Source: Streptomyces canus 299MFChir4.1 (lineage in GTDB: Bacteria > Actinomycetota > Actinomycetes > Streptomycetales > Streptomycetaceae). From it: DNA of 64,000 nucleotides. The notes under the pieces are model-generated. The model saw only the letters and a program-made list of their open reading frames with translations, did no database searches and was not told where the DNA came from. The stretch spans positions 590,425-654,424 of the forward strand of contig NZ_KB911582.1 of the NCBI RefSeq assembly GCF_000383615.1, in the 5' to 3' direction. How positions within the stretch are numbered: position 1 is the first letter of the stretch; every line of letters begins with the position of its first letter. The position numbers were made by a program, and so were the translations under genes. Shown one piece after another: positions 32,931 to 41,525 of this stretch.

Positions 32931-35900
32931 TCAGGACTCGTCGGCCGGGGTCGACACGGACTGCGGCGACTGCTGCTCGGCCGCCACCGTCTTCTTCGAC
33001 GCCGCCTTCTTCGCGGTCGTCTTCTTGGCGGCGGTCTTCTTCGCGACCGTCTTCTTGGCGGCGGTCTTCTTGGTCGCGGCCTTCTTCGCCGTGGCCTTCT
33101 TGGCCGTCTTGCGGGCCGTCTTCTTGGCCGGAGCCGCCTCTTCGGCGGCCTCCTGCGCGTCGACCGGCGCCTCGGCCGACGGCACGACCACGACGGCCGC
33201 CTCCTCGGACGCGGTGGGCGCGGTGGCCTTGCGGACGGCACGGCGGCGCGGACGGGCCGGGGCGGCGCTCTCGGTGACGGCCTCGGGCTCGGCCGACGCG
33301 GTCGGCGGGGCCTCCTCGGCCTGTGCCTCGACCACCGGCGCGGCCTCGGCGACCGTCACCACGGCCGCCTCGGCACCCGCCGGGGAACCGGCCGGAGCCG
33401 ACGCCCTGCGGGTGGCCCTGCGACGCGTACGGCCCTGGGGAGCGGCCTCGTCGGCAGCGGCGGGCTCGCTCGCAGCCGCGGCCTCCACGACGGGGTCCTC
33501 CGCGGCGACCGGCTCGGCCTGGGCCTCGGCGGCCGTCTCCGGCTGCACCGGACGCGCGATCTCCGCCTCGGCCGGTACGGCCTGAGCGGTCGGGACCTCG
33601 ACGTCCTCGGAGACCTGGCTCTCCTGGTCGGCCGGCGCCTCGGCGCCACCCGACCTCCGCGCCCCGCCCCGCGGGGCACCGGCCGGAGCGGACGCCCGGC
33701 GGCCCGCCCTGCGACGGCCACGTCCGCGCGTGGCCGCGGCCTCCGCCTCGGCGACGCTGCTGTACAGCTCCTCGTCGGGGGCGAACTCGGTGGGCGTGAG
33801 GGCGATCGGCTCGGCCACCTCGGCGGCGAGCTCCGCCTCGGTCTCGACCTCGATGTCCTCCGGCGCCTCCAGGGCGGCCGCGGCCTCGTGGGTGTGCTCG
33901 TGCGTGTGCTCGTGCCCGTCGCCGCCGCGCCCGCGCTTCTTGCGCTTGCCGCCGCCACCGGCGGAGGTCGGCTGCTCCATGTGGACGATGACACCGCGGC
34001 CGTTGCAGTGGACGCAGGTCTCCGAGAAGGACTCCAGCAGGCCCTGTCCGACCCGCTTGCGGGTCATCTGGACCAGGCCCAGCGAGGTGACCTCGGCGAC
34101 CTGGTGCTTGGTCCGGTCCCGGCCCAGGCACTCCAGCAGACGCCTGAGCACCAGGTCCCGGTTGGACTCCAGGACCATGTCGATGAAGTCGATGACGATG
34201 ATGCCGCCGAGGTCGCGCAGCCTGAGCTGACGCACGATCTCCTCGGCCGCCTCCAGGTTGTTCCTGGTGACCGTCTCCTCCAGGTTGCCGCCCTGGCCGG
34301 TGAACTTGCCGGTGTTGACGTCGACGACGACCATCGCCTCGGTCCGGTCGATCACCAGCGAACCGCCACTGGGCAGCCAGACCTTGCGGTCCAGCGCCTT
34401 GGCGAGCTGCTCGTCGATCCGGTACGTGGCGAAGACGTCGACCTCGGAGGTCCACCTCTGGAGCCGGTCGGCGAGGTCGGGCGCGACGTGCGAGACGTAT
34501 CCGTGGATGGTCTGCCAGCCCTCGTCACCGCTCACGACGACCTTGGAGAAGTCCTCGTTGAAGATGTCGCGGACGACCCGGACGGTCATGTCCGGCTCGC
34601 CGTAGAGCAGCGTGGGGGCGTTGCCGCTCTTGGCCTTCTTCTGGATGTCCTGCCACTGACCCTGCAGCCGCTCGACATCGCGGCGCAGCTCGTCCTCGCT
34701 CGCGCCCTCGGCGGCGGTGCGCACGATGACGCCCGCGTCCTCGGGGACGATCCTCTTGAGGATGGTCTTCAGACGCGCGCGCTCGGTGTCGGGCAGCTTG
34801 CGGCTGATGCCGGTCATGGAGCCCTCGGGGACGTACACCAGGTAGCGGCCCGGGAGGGAGACCTGGCTGGTCAGACGCGCGCCCTTGTGCCCGATCGGGT
34901 CCTTCGTCACCTGGACGAGCACGGGCTGGCCGGACTTGAGCGCGGACTCGATGCGGCGCGGCCCGTTGGCCATGCCGAGCGCCTCGAAGTTGACCTCACC
35001 GGCGTACAGCACCGCGTTGCGGCCCTTGCCGATGTCGATGAAGGCGGCCTCCATCGACGGCAGCACGTTCTGGACCTTGCCCAGGTACACGTTGCCGACG
35101 TACGAGGTGGCCTGCTCCTTGTTGACGTAGTGCTCGACGAGCACACCGTCCTCAAGGACGCCGATCTGGGTGCGCTCACCGCTCTGCCGGACGACCATCA
35201 CGCGCTCGACGGCCTCGCGGCGGGCCAGGAACTCGGCCTCGGTGATGATCGGGACGCGGCGACGCCCCTGCTCGCGGCCCTCACGGCGGCGCTGCTTCTT
35301 GGCCTCCAGACGGGTCGAGCCCTTGATGGACTGCACCTCGTCGGACGGCTCGGCCTTCGCGCGCGGCTCGCGCACCTTGACGACGGTCCGCTCGGGGTCG
35401 CCGTCACCGGGCTCGGTTTCGGCGGTCGAGTCACCGGCCCGGCGCCTGCGGCGACGGCGGCGACGGCTGCTGGAACTGGAGCCGCCGGACTCGTCCGAAC
35501 GGGCGTCCTCGTCGTCCTCGTCGTCGTGCTCGGCGTCGTCCTCGTCCTGCGCGGCCCGCCCGCTGTCCTCGGCGGGCTCGTCGGAGTCCTCCGCGGCCTC
35601 GTCAGAGGCCTCGGCGGACTCGCCGCGGCGACGGCGACGGCCACCGCGCCGACGGCGACGCCGCGACCCGGGCTCCTCGGTGTCGTCCGCGTCGGCGGAG
35701 TCCTCGGCGGCCTCGTCCGTCTCCTCTTCCTCCACGACGGTCTCGGCGGCGGTCTCCCGTACCTCGGGCTCGTCACCGGCACCCCGGCGCCGGCGGCGGC
35801 GCCGCGACCCGGTCTGCTCCTCGGCGATCTCCTCGACCGGCTCGACGACGGACTCGTCCGGCTCGCTGTCCCCGGCCTCCGCCTCCGCGGCGGCCTCGGC

Positions 35901-37025
35901 GGCGGCCCGCTGCGGGGTCTGGAACTGCGGCTCGGTGAAGACGGGCGCCTGGAACACGGCGACCGCGGGCCGCGCGGGCCGACGCGACGACCCGTCCTCC
36001 TCCTCGGCACCGGCAGCGGCACCGCGCCGCGCGGGCTCGGAGAACCCGGTGGCGGCCTGGCGGACGGACCGGCGACGGCCACGACGCGGGGCGGCCTCCT
36101 CGACGGGGGCTTCCTCGGTGGGGGCCTCAGCGGCGGGTTCCTGCACGGCGGGGACCTCGGCAACCGGCTCGGACGGCGTGGCCTCGACGGCCTCGCCCTC
36201 GGGGGCACCGGCAGGCGCGGAGACTCGGCGCGTGGCACGGCGGCGGGTACGACGCGGGCTCGCGTCCTCGGCATCGGCGCTCTCGGCGGGCGCTTGCGCG
36301 GCCACCGGCTCGACGGTCTCGGCGACCTCGACGGCGGCAGGCGCCGCGGCCACGGGCTCCGCGGCCTCCGGAGCACCGGCGGGCGCGGCGGCGCGGCGCG
36401 AGGCACGGCGGCGCGTACGCCCGGCGGGCGCGGCGGTCTCGGCAGCGGGCGCCTCGTCGGCGCTCTCGGCCACGGCAGGCGTCTCGGCGGTCACCACGGG
36501 CACCACGGTCTCGGCGGCCTCAGCGGCTGCGGCCTCACCGGCGGGCGCGGACACCCGACGGGTCGCGCGCCGACGGGTACGCCCGGCGGGCGGAGCCGCG
36601 TCCTCGACGGCGGGCGCGCTGTCCGCGGCCGCGGTCTCGGCGGGCGCCTCGGCGGCCACCGCGGGCACCACGGTCTCGGCGGCCTCGGCGGCCTCGGTCG
36701 CCGCGGGCGCCCCGACGGGGGCGGACGCCCGGCGCGTCGCACGCCGACGCGGACGCCCGGCGGGCGCGGCGGCCTCGGCCGGCTCCTGCGCCTCAGGGCT
36801 CTGGGTGTTCTCGACGTTCTCGTCGAGCTTCTCCTCCTCGTCCGTGACGAGGTCATCGGCCTCCGCAACCGGTATGGCCGGAGCGACGACCTCCTCGCCG
36901 CCCGGGGCGGCGGCGACCGGCGGTCCCGCCGGCCTGGAGGCGGCACGGCGCCGACGACGCGGCGGCAGGGTGTCGCTCGGAGTGTTCTGTTCGGAACCCT
37001 CGATGGGTTCGGTCGGTTCGAGCAT
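32931..37025 (-). CDS. rne: ribonuclease E/G (RNase ES type)
   Basis: At 1364 residues this is the giant actinobacterial form. The catalytic core spans about 610-1010: an S1-like domain (YVGNVYLGKVQNVLPSMEA), the catalytic aspartates in VVVDVNTGKF and IIVIDFIDM, and the zinc-link CVHC. It cuts single-stranded, AU-rich RNA and matures rRNA and mRNA. Two low-complexity arms flank the core: residues about 1-600 and 1015-1364 are Ala/Glu/Pro-rich with many repeats like RTRRRATRRVSAPAG, and the end is a run of Lys-rich KKTAAKKT units. Swapped arm order relative to E. coli RNase E (scaffold on both sides) is typical of Streptomyces. Confidence 0.96.
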   Translation of the reverse strand: MLEPTEPIEGSEQNTPSDTLPPRRRRRAASRPAGPPVAAAPGGEEVVAPAIPVAEADDLVTDEEEKLDENVENTQSPEAQEPAEAAAPAGRPRRRATRRASAPVGAPAATEAAEAAETVVPAVAAEAPAETAAADSAPAVEDAAPPAGRTRRRATRRVSAPAGEAAAAEAAETVVPVVTAETPAVAESADEAPAAETAAPAGRTRRRASRRAAAPAGAPEAAEPVAAAPAAVEVAETVEPVAAQAPAESADAEDASPRRTRRRATRRVSAPAGAPEGEAVEATPSEPVAEVPAVQEPAAEAPTEEAPVEEAAPRRGRRRSVRQAATGFSEPARRGAAAGAEEEDGSSRRPARPAVAVFQAPVFTEPQFQTPQRAAAEAAAEAEAGDSEPDESVVEPVEEIAEEQTGSRRRRRRRGAGDEPEVRETAAETVVEEEETDEAAEDSADADDTEEPGSRRRRRRGGRRRRRGESAEASDEAAEDSDEPAEDSGRAAQDEDDAEHDDEDDEDARSDESGGSSSSSRRRRRRRRRAGDSTAETEPGDGDPERTVVKVREPRAKAEPSDEVQSIKGSTRLEAKKQRRREGREQGRRRVPIITEAEFLARREAVERVMVVRQSGERTQIGVLEDGVLVEHYVNKEQATSYVGNVYLGKVQNVLPSMEAAFIDIGKGRNAVLYAGEVNFEALGMANGPRRIESALKSGQPVLVQVTKDPIGHKGARLTSQVSLPGRYLVYVPEGSMTGISRKLPDTERARLKTILKRIVPEDAGVIVRTAAEGASEDELRRDVERLQGQWQDIQKKAKSGNAPTLLYGEPDMTVRVVRDIFNEDFSKVVVSGDEGWQTIHGYVSHVAPDLADRLQRWTSEVDVFATYRIDEQLAKALDRKVWLPSGGSLVIDRTEAMVVVDVNTGKFTGQGGNLEETVTRNNLEAAEEIVRQLRLRDLGGIIVIDFIDMVLESNRDLVLRRLLECLGRDRTKHQVAEVTSLGLVQMTRKRVGQGLLESFSETCVHCNGRGVIVHMEQPTSAGGGGKRKKRGRGGDGHEHTHEHTHEAAAALEAPEDIEVETEAELAAEVAEPIALTPTEFAPDEELYSSVAEAEAAATRGRGRRRAGRRASAPAGAPRGGARRSGGAEAPADQESQVSEDVEVPTAQAVPAEAEIARPVQPETAAEAQAEPVAAEDPVVEAAAASEPAAADEAAPQGRTRRRATRRASAPAGSPAGAEAAVVTVAEAAPVVEAQAEEAPPTASAEPEAVTESAAPARPRRRAVRKATAPTASEEAAVVVVPSAEAPVDAQEAAEEAAPAKKTARKTAKKATAKKAATKKTAAKKTVAKKTAAKKTTAKKAASKKTVAAEQQSPQSVSTPADES

Positions 37026-37288
37026 GCGGGCTTGTCTCCCGTCAGGCTCCCGGGCGCCGCGCCTGGTCCGGCGAAGATGCCGGTGACGTCCGCGGCTCGC
37101 GCGATGCGCGGTGCCGCCGTCCGGGGCGCGGGCGCCGCACGGGAGCTCTCTGTGTCCTGTCTCGCCGGTTCCGTACGCCCTTGTTGGGTACGGCCTGGCG
37201 AAAGTCTTGTGGTCAGTGCACTGCCCGACCCAGGTGGCTCCCGAGTCCGAGGGCTGCGCTACGACGCCCGTCCTTCGCGGGACCTTCC
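37026..37288 (-). other. rne upstream region, no gene seen
   Basis: The 263 bases between the DUF2344 stop and the rne start have no supported coding frame. They contain a small imperfect hairpin (ccgtacgccc with gggtacgg, about 37171-37193). This is long for a linked pair and may be an rne 5' leader, a place where RNase E autoregulation acts in other bacteria. Confidence 0.4.
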
Positions 37289-38053
37289 TTACGCCGGCGC
37301 CTTCGCGGCGGCAGTCGGTTCGGCCTTTGAGTGGGCCTCGGCTGCCTCGCGGTCGGGCGCGAGCGGGTCGGTCACCGTGCCGGTCTCTTCATCGAGCAGC
37401 CCCTGCGCCAGCCTGGTCACCGCTGCGGGGACCGGCGGCGCCAGGTCGGCCACGGCGCGGAGACCGGACAGGACGTCGTCGGGTCGTACGGCAGGCGTCA
37501 CGTGCCGAACAACCAGCCGCAGTATCGCACAGGGCTGCTCGGTCGGCCTATCAGCAGGTTCACTGTGCGTTTCAAGTTGTACGACCGCGGGGCGGGCGTC
37601 GAAGGTCCTCAGGCCGTTCTTGGTGGTGCGCTGGACCTCGACCGCCTCGGCGGCGTTGAACGCGGCGACCGCGCGCCCGACCTCGGCCGGGTCCACGCCG
37701 TCCAGCCTGAGCTCCCACACGGAAGCGGTGAGCCGGTCGGCGAGTCCCGAGGTGCGGGCCTCGACCGCGTCGACGACGTCCAGCCCGGCGGGCAGCGACT
37801 CGTCGAGGAGGAGCCGCAGCTTCTCCGGGTCGCGCGCCTGCGTGAGCGCGATCTCCAGGTACTCCGCCTCACTGCCCGTGCCGGTGGGTGCGGCATTGGC
37901 GTACGACACCTTCGGATGCGGCGTGAACCCCGCCGAGTACGCCATGGGCACCTCGGCACGGCGCAGCGCACGCTCGAAGGCACGCTGGAAGTCACGGTGG
38001 CTGGTGAACCGGAGGCGGCCGCGCTTGGTGTAGCGCAGTCGGATGCGCTGCAC
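37289..38053 (-). CDS. DUF2344 protein (radical-SAM-associated, TIGR03936-like)
   Basis: The 254-residue protein starts MQRIRLRYTKRGRLRFTSHRD, followed by FERALRRAEVPMAYSAGFTPHPKVSYA, the family hallmark. The C-terminal 60 residues are Ala-rich and variable. In many bacteria this domain is fused or adjacent to a B12-binding radical SAM protein and lies near rne, suggesting a shared RNA- or ribosome-related role that remains undefined. Here the radical SAM gene is 8.4 kb away at 46507-48477. It lies directly upstream of rne. Confidence 0.88.
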   Translation of the reverse strand: MQRIRLRYTKRGRLRFTSHRDFQRAFERALRRAEVPMAYSAGFTPHPKVSYANAAPTGTGSEAEYLEIALTQARDPEKLRLLLDESLPAGLDVVDAVEARTSGLADRLTASVWELRLDGVDPAEVGRAVAAFNAAEAVEVQRTTKNGLRTFDARPAVVQLETHSEPADRPTEQPCAILRLVVRHVTPAVRPDDVLSGLRAVADLAPPVPAAVTRLAQGLLDEETGTVTDPLAPDREAAEAHSKAEPTAAAKAPA

Positions 38054-38101
38054 CGCCGGTGCGGGCGGCGGGCCTTCGGGCTGTCGCTTGCCCAGTGTCG
38101 C

Positions 38102-39289
38102 TCAGTCCTTCGTGAGTGCGGTCGTACTACTACCAAGAGTACGTGTGTCGGCGGCCGTCGGTTCCCGCCGGGCCACCGGCTCACGCTCACGGGTGTCCGC
38201 GTCCGCGCCGAAGAGCATCCGGCGGACGTCGGCCCGGGTCTGCCGTACGGACTCCCGGGCGGAGGCGAGCGTGGCCCGGGTGATCCGGCCCACACTGCGC
38301 GCGGCCTCGGCGACGGGACGCAGCACCGTGTCCCGGATCACGTGTCCGACGGGGGTCAGGATCTCGCGGTACACCCAGCGCACCGGCTCGACGAAGACCC
38401 ACCGGAAGAGGGTCCCGAGGAACCGGCCGACGGCGAGGGAGATGTGCCCGGCGATCCGCCAGGCGTGCCCGAGCGCGTCCCACACCTCCCGGCCGACGAC
38501 GGCGAGGGCTCTTCCCACAGGCGCGAGGATCCAGCGCCACAGGGCGACGGCGGGCAGCACGAGCAGGATCCGGGCGATCCAGTACAGGCCGACACCGATA
38601 CCGGTGACGACGGCGCCCGCCAGCCACGCGAGCCCCCTGGCGCACCAGACGATCGCGCGCCCCACCGGCGTGAAGATCCAGGCGAGTACGGCTCCGACGC
38701 CCTTGAGGAGCCATACGATCCCGTGCCCGACCGGAGTGAACATGCGCGTGTACACCCACGTCAGCCCGGCCGCGATGCCCCGCAGGACCCACGCGATCCC
38801 CCGCACGACGGCCGCGATGCCGTGCCCGATCACTGTGAAGATCCAGACGAGGCCTGCGCCAAGGCCCTTGAGGAGCCACACGATGCCGTGCCCGACCGGA
38901 GTGAGCACGCGCGCGTACAGCCACGTCAGGCCGGCACCCACTCCCCGCACGGTCCAGGCGATGCCGTGCCCGACCGGCGTCAGCACATACCGGTACAGCC
39001 ACGCCAGAGGGACGACGAGGAGCACCTTGCCGAGCCACCCGACCGCCTTGGCGAGCGGCACGACCAGGTATCGCCACAGGGCCACGCAGGGCCAGACGAC
39101 CAACGCCCGCCACAGCGGCCGCAGCACGCTGTCCCGCAGGAAGCGCCCCACCACCACGAGCGCGTCCCACACGAGCCGCACGGGCACGACCAGCACGAGC
39201 ACCACGATGCGTACCGGGATACGAATCGCCACCGTCAGACATCCCTCGGGCGGGGGCGCCTGCGGCGCGGGCTGCTTCTCCAGGTCCAT
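38102..39289 (-). CDS. repetitive hydrophobic/amphipathic membrane-associated protein
   Basis: The 395-residue protein is built from degenerate repeats of about 22-28 residues with the core LTPVGHGIVWLLKGLGAGL followed by a Trp/Tyr/Arg-rich turn. At least five copies are clear in the middle third (LTPVGHG twice, VIGHG, FTPVGHG, FTPVGRA) and weaker ones lie at both ends (LAPVGRA, LTPVGHV). The helices are Trp/Val/Leu-rich with regular arginines, so they may lie in or on the membrane. The last 60 residues are charged. At DNA level, 38702-38768 and 38870-38936 are nearly identical, pointing to internal duplication. I know no function. Confidence 0.75.
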   Translation of the reverse strand: MDLEKQPAPQAPPPEGCLTVAIRIPVRIVVLVLVVPVRLVWDALVVVGRFLRDSVLRPLWRALVVWPCVALWRYLVVPLAKAVGWLGKVLLVVPLAWLYRYVLTPVGHGIAWTVRGVGAGLTWLYARVLTPVGHGIVWLLKGLGAGLVWIFTVIGHGIAAVVRGIAWVLRGIAAGLTWVYTRMFTPVGHGIVWLLKGVGAVLAWIFTPVGRAIVWCARGLAWLAGAVVTGIGVGLYWIARILLVLPAVALWRWILAPVGRALAVVGREVWDALGHAWRIAGHISLAVGRFLGTLFRWVFVEPVRWVYREILTPVGHVIRDTVLRPVAEAARSVGRITRATLASARESVRQTRADVRRMLFGADADTREREPVARREPTAADTRTLGSSTTALTKD

Positions 39290-39304
39290 AACGACGTAGA
39301 CGCC

Positions 39305-39832
39305 TCAGTTCCCCGTACGGATCCAGTACCGCAGCTTTAAGCCGCGCCGGTCCTCGAATTCTCCGCCATTGGCCTCGATCACCTTACGAGACGCGGTGTT
39401 GGTGGCGTCACAGGTCACCAGGGCCCGGTCGACGCCGAGTTGACGGCAGACGGGCAGGGCGGCCGCGAGCATGGCGGTGGCGTGTCCCCGTCGCCGGGCG
39501 CCGGGTCGGACCACGTACCCGATGTGGCCGCCGAGTTCCAGCAGGTGCGGGGTGAGCCGGTGCCGTATCGAGAGCCTGCCGAGGAAGGTGTCGCCCTCGA
39601 CGTACCAGAGGTTCGTCATCGGCACCCAGTCCGGCCGGCGCGGCCGCCGCGTCTCCGCGCGCAGCATGTCCACGAAGGCCGCGAACCCCGCGGGCTCCCG
39701 CAACACCTCCGTGTCCCGTCCGATCCACCCGCTCTCCAGGACGGCCGGGTCCTGGCCCGCTTCGGTGAACTCGCGTACGGCGTCGAGGTAGGAGGCGTGG
39801 AACCGGACGTCGGGCACGGTCAGCTGCGGCAT
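39305..39832 (-). CDS. GNAT-family N-acetyltransferase
   Basis: ATG at 39830-39832 gives 175 residues; the much longer open frame to 40555 is a shadow of the TerD gene. Acetyl-CoA binding is indicated by HIGYVVRPGARRRGHATAMLAAAL, the (Q/R)xxGx(G/A) loop, and a later TCDATNTASRKVIEANGGEFE segment typical of the GNAT C-terminal half. It acetylates a small molecule or a protein amine; the substrate is not predictable. A LWYVEGDTFLGRLSIRHRLT strand pair precedes the cofactor site, as in the GNAT subfamily often annotated as predicted acetyltransferase. Confidence 0.88.
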   Translation of the reverse strand: MPQLTVPDVRFHASYLDAVREFTEAGQDPAVLESGWIGRDTEVLREPAGFAAFVDMLRAETRRPRRPDWVPMTNLWYVEGDTFLGRLSIRHRLTPHLLELGGHIGYVVRPGARRRGHATAMLAAALPVCRQLGVDRALVTCDATNTASRKVIEANGGEFEDRRGLKLRYWIRTGN

Positions 39833-39925
39833 CACCCCATGATGGCGAGACCGCGGCCCGCCCGGCCACGGATTTGCGCGGGCCCGCGGTGCCGGCCGCC
39901 GTGAGAGCCCGTGCACTATGTCCCC

Positions 39926-40510
39926 ATGATTACGCTTACGAAGGAAGACGGCCCCGCCGACCTGGACGGCGTGACCCATCTGTCCATAGGGGTCTCCTGG
40001 GACCCCACCGCGGGTGCCAGTGGCGGGGTGATCGGCAAACTCCGCCGCAAGAGCGGCACGGACCTCGACCTGATCGCCATCGCCATGCACGACGGCGACC
40101 CGGTGCGCCTGGCGGGCCTCGACTCGCTCGACCCCATAGGCAACGGCTCCCTGCTCCACAGCGGCGACAACCAGACCGGCCACGGGGACGGCGACGACGA
40201 GACGGTCACCGTCGAGTTCGCGAAAATCCCGCCGCACATCACCTCGATCGTGTTCGTCGCCGCCGCCTACAAGAAGGGCAGCTCCTTCCAGAAGGCCCGC
40301 AACATCAGCTTCAAGGTCTACGACGCCACCGGCGGCAGCTCCCAGCAGGTCGCCGACATCTGGCCGAGCATGCTGACCACGGACAACGGCTGCGCGGTCG
40401 CCAAGGCGGTCCGGGTCGGCACCACCTGGAAGCTCGAGGTCATCAACACCACCGGAAAGATCAAGCAGGGCGACGAACTGGCCCTGATGCGCTTCGCCGT
40501 GAGCAAGTAG
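39926..40510 (+). CDS. TerD-family calcium-binding stress protein
   Basis: ATG at 39926 gives 194 residues. Features are MITLTKED, the paired strands LIAIAMHDGD and LDPIGNGSLLHSGDNQTG with an acidic metal-binding loop (HGDGDDE), and IVFVAAAYKKGSSF. TerD proteins bind calcium and occur in tellurite/phage/stress operons; streptomycetes carry many copies linked to development. It stands alone here without TerB or TerC, so a classical Ter system is not present. It diverges from the GNAT gene with 93 bases between. The Shine-Dalgarno is unclear. Confidence 0.88.
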   Translation: MITLTKEDGPADLDGVTHLSIGVSWDPTAGASGGVIGKLRRKSGTDLDLIAIAMHDGDPVRLAGLDSLDPIGNGSLLHSGDNQTGHGDGDDETVTVEFAKIPPHITSIVFVAAAYKKGSSFQKARNISFKVYDATGGSSQQVADIWPSMLTTDNGCAVAKAVRVGTTWKLEVINTTGKIKQGDELALMRFAVSK

Positions 40511-40586
40511 CGGGTGGGAGCAGCGAGATGCCGAGGGGCGGGGCCAGGCCGTCAACGGCCCTCCCCCTCACCTCTTGTCTCTTTCC

Positions 40587-40658
40587 ACCGGTGAATCGAC
40601 CGGTGAATCGACCGGTGAATCGACCGGTAAATCGACCGGTAAATCGACCGATGAATTC
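40587..40658. repeat. six tandem 12-base repeats between the TerD and DUF899 genes
   Basis: Three copies of accggtgaatcg (40587-40622) are followed by two of accggtaaatcg (40623-40646) and a degenerate accgatgaattc (40647-40658). The unit is a multiple of three and keeps an open frame (STGE repeats on plus), but no start with a binding site precedes it. Each unit contains the palindrome accggt. Confidence 0.9.
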
Positions 40659-40721
40659 CGAAGCCCCACAGGGTCTGCCCCCGCACAGGAGAAAGCCGCG
40701 TACGCACTCTGTGAGGGACCC

Positions 40722-41420
40722 ATGACCGCACACGCACTGCCTCCCGTCGTCGACGCCGCGACGTGGGAGCACCGACTCGAGGAACTGCGAGCCCGGGAGA
40801 AGGCCGCGACGCGCGAGCTCGACGCCGTCGCGGCCGAACGCCGTCGCCTCCCGATGGTCGAGATGCCCGACTACACACTGGAGGGCGAGGACGGCCCGGT
40901 CCGCCTGGCGGACGTCTTCGAAGGCAAGAGCCAGCTGATCGTCTACCACCACATGTGGTTCGCCGGCCAGGAGTGGCAGTGCCCGGGCTGCACCGGCTTC
41001 ACCTCGCAGTACACCCGCCTGGAGTTCCTGGACAACTACGACGCACGCTTCGTGATCGTCACCCAGGGCCCGATCGAGGAAGCGCTCGCCTACAAGGAGC
41101 GGGTCGGCAACAAAATGCCGTGGTACTCCACCGCGAACAGCCCCTTCGGGACCGACGTCGGCGCACCGCCCGACGGAGGATTCGCGGTCAATGTCTTCCT
41201 GCGGGACGGCGACACCGTCCACCGCACCTGGCACACCAACGGCCGCGGCACCGAACAGCTCAGCCACACCTTCGCCCTGATCGACCTCCTCCCCTACGGC
41301 CGCCAGGAGGAATGGCAGGACTCCCCCGAAGGCTGGCCCCAGTCCCCCACCTACAGCCGCTGGGCCACGTCCAAGGACATCGCGGCGCTCTACGGCCCGA
41401 ACACGGTCGACGGTCGCTGA
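40722..41420 (+). CDS. DUF899 thioredoxin-like protein
   Basis: ATG at 40722 with GAGGGA upstream gives 232 residues; the frame open further upstream runs through the 12-base repeats and is not used. A helical N-terminus is followed by a thioredoxin-like fold: YHHMWFAGQEWQCPGCTGF contains CPGC (C87, C90), a probable redox pair. YKERVGNKMPWYST and GFAVNVFLRDGDTVHRTW are typical of DUF899. The family is common in actinobacteria and proteobacteria and its reaction is unknown. The repeat array lies 63 bases before its start and could affect expression. Confidence 0.87.
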   Translation: MTAHALPPVVDAATWEHRLEELRAREKAATRELDAVAAERRRLPMVEMPDYTLEGEDGPVRLADVFEGKSQLIVYHHMWFAGQEWQCPGCTGFTSQYTRLEFLDNYDARFVIVTQGPIEEALAYKERVGNKMPWYSTANSPFGTDVGAPPDGGFAVNVFLRDGDTVHRTWHTNGRGTEQLSHTFALIDLLPYGRQEEWQDSPEGWPQSPTYSRWATSKDIAALYGPNTVDGR

Positions 41421-41525
41421 GCCCGCCCCCGGGCGGGGGCGCCACGCCCTGCTCCCCTCGCCCGGGCGGTCCATACTGATGGCAGGAGTGACGCCGCCCT
41501 TCGCGCGAGGAAGGTGAGTGCGCCC

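Noticed and set aside
32913..38033. 1706-residue plus-strand open frame opposite rne
   Set aside because: Antisense shadow of the Arg/Ala/Glu-rich RNase E arms; no start site, no family features, and rne itself is unambiguous.
39926..40510. A full tellurite-resistance (Ter) system
   Set aside because: Only one TerD-type gene is present; no TerB, TerC or TerZ neighbours.
39833..40555. Upstream part of a 416-residue minus frame that includes the GNAT domain
   Set aside because: The N-terminal 240 residues are antisense to TerD and lack domain features; the GNAT starts at 39832.
40587..40658. CRISPR array
   Set aside because: Units are 12 bases with no spacers and there are no cas genes in the window.
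40575..40721. Extension of the DUF899 protein through the 12-base repeats
   Set aside because: No binding site precedes it, and the ATG at 40722 has a good Shine-Dalgarno and matches the family start.
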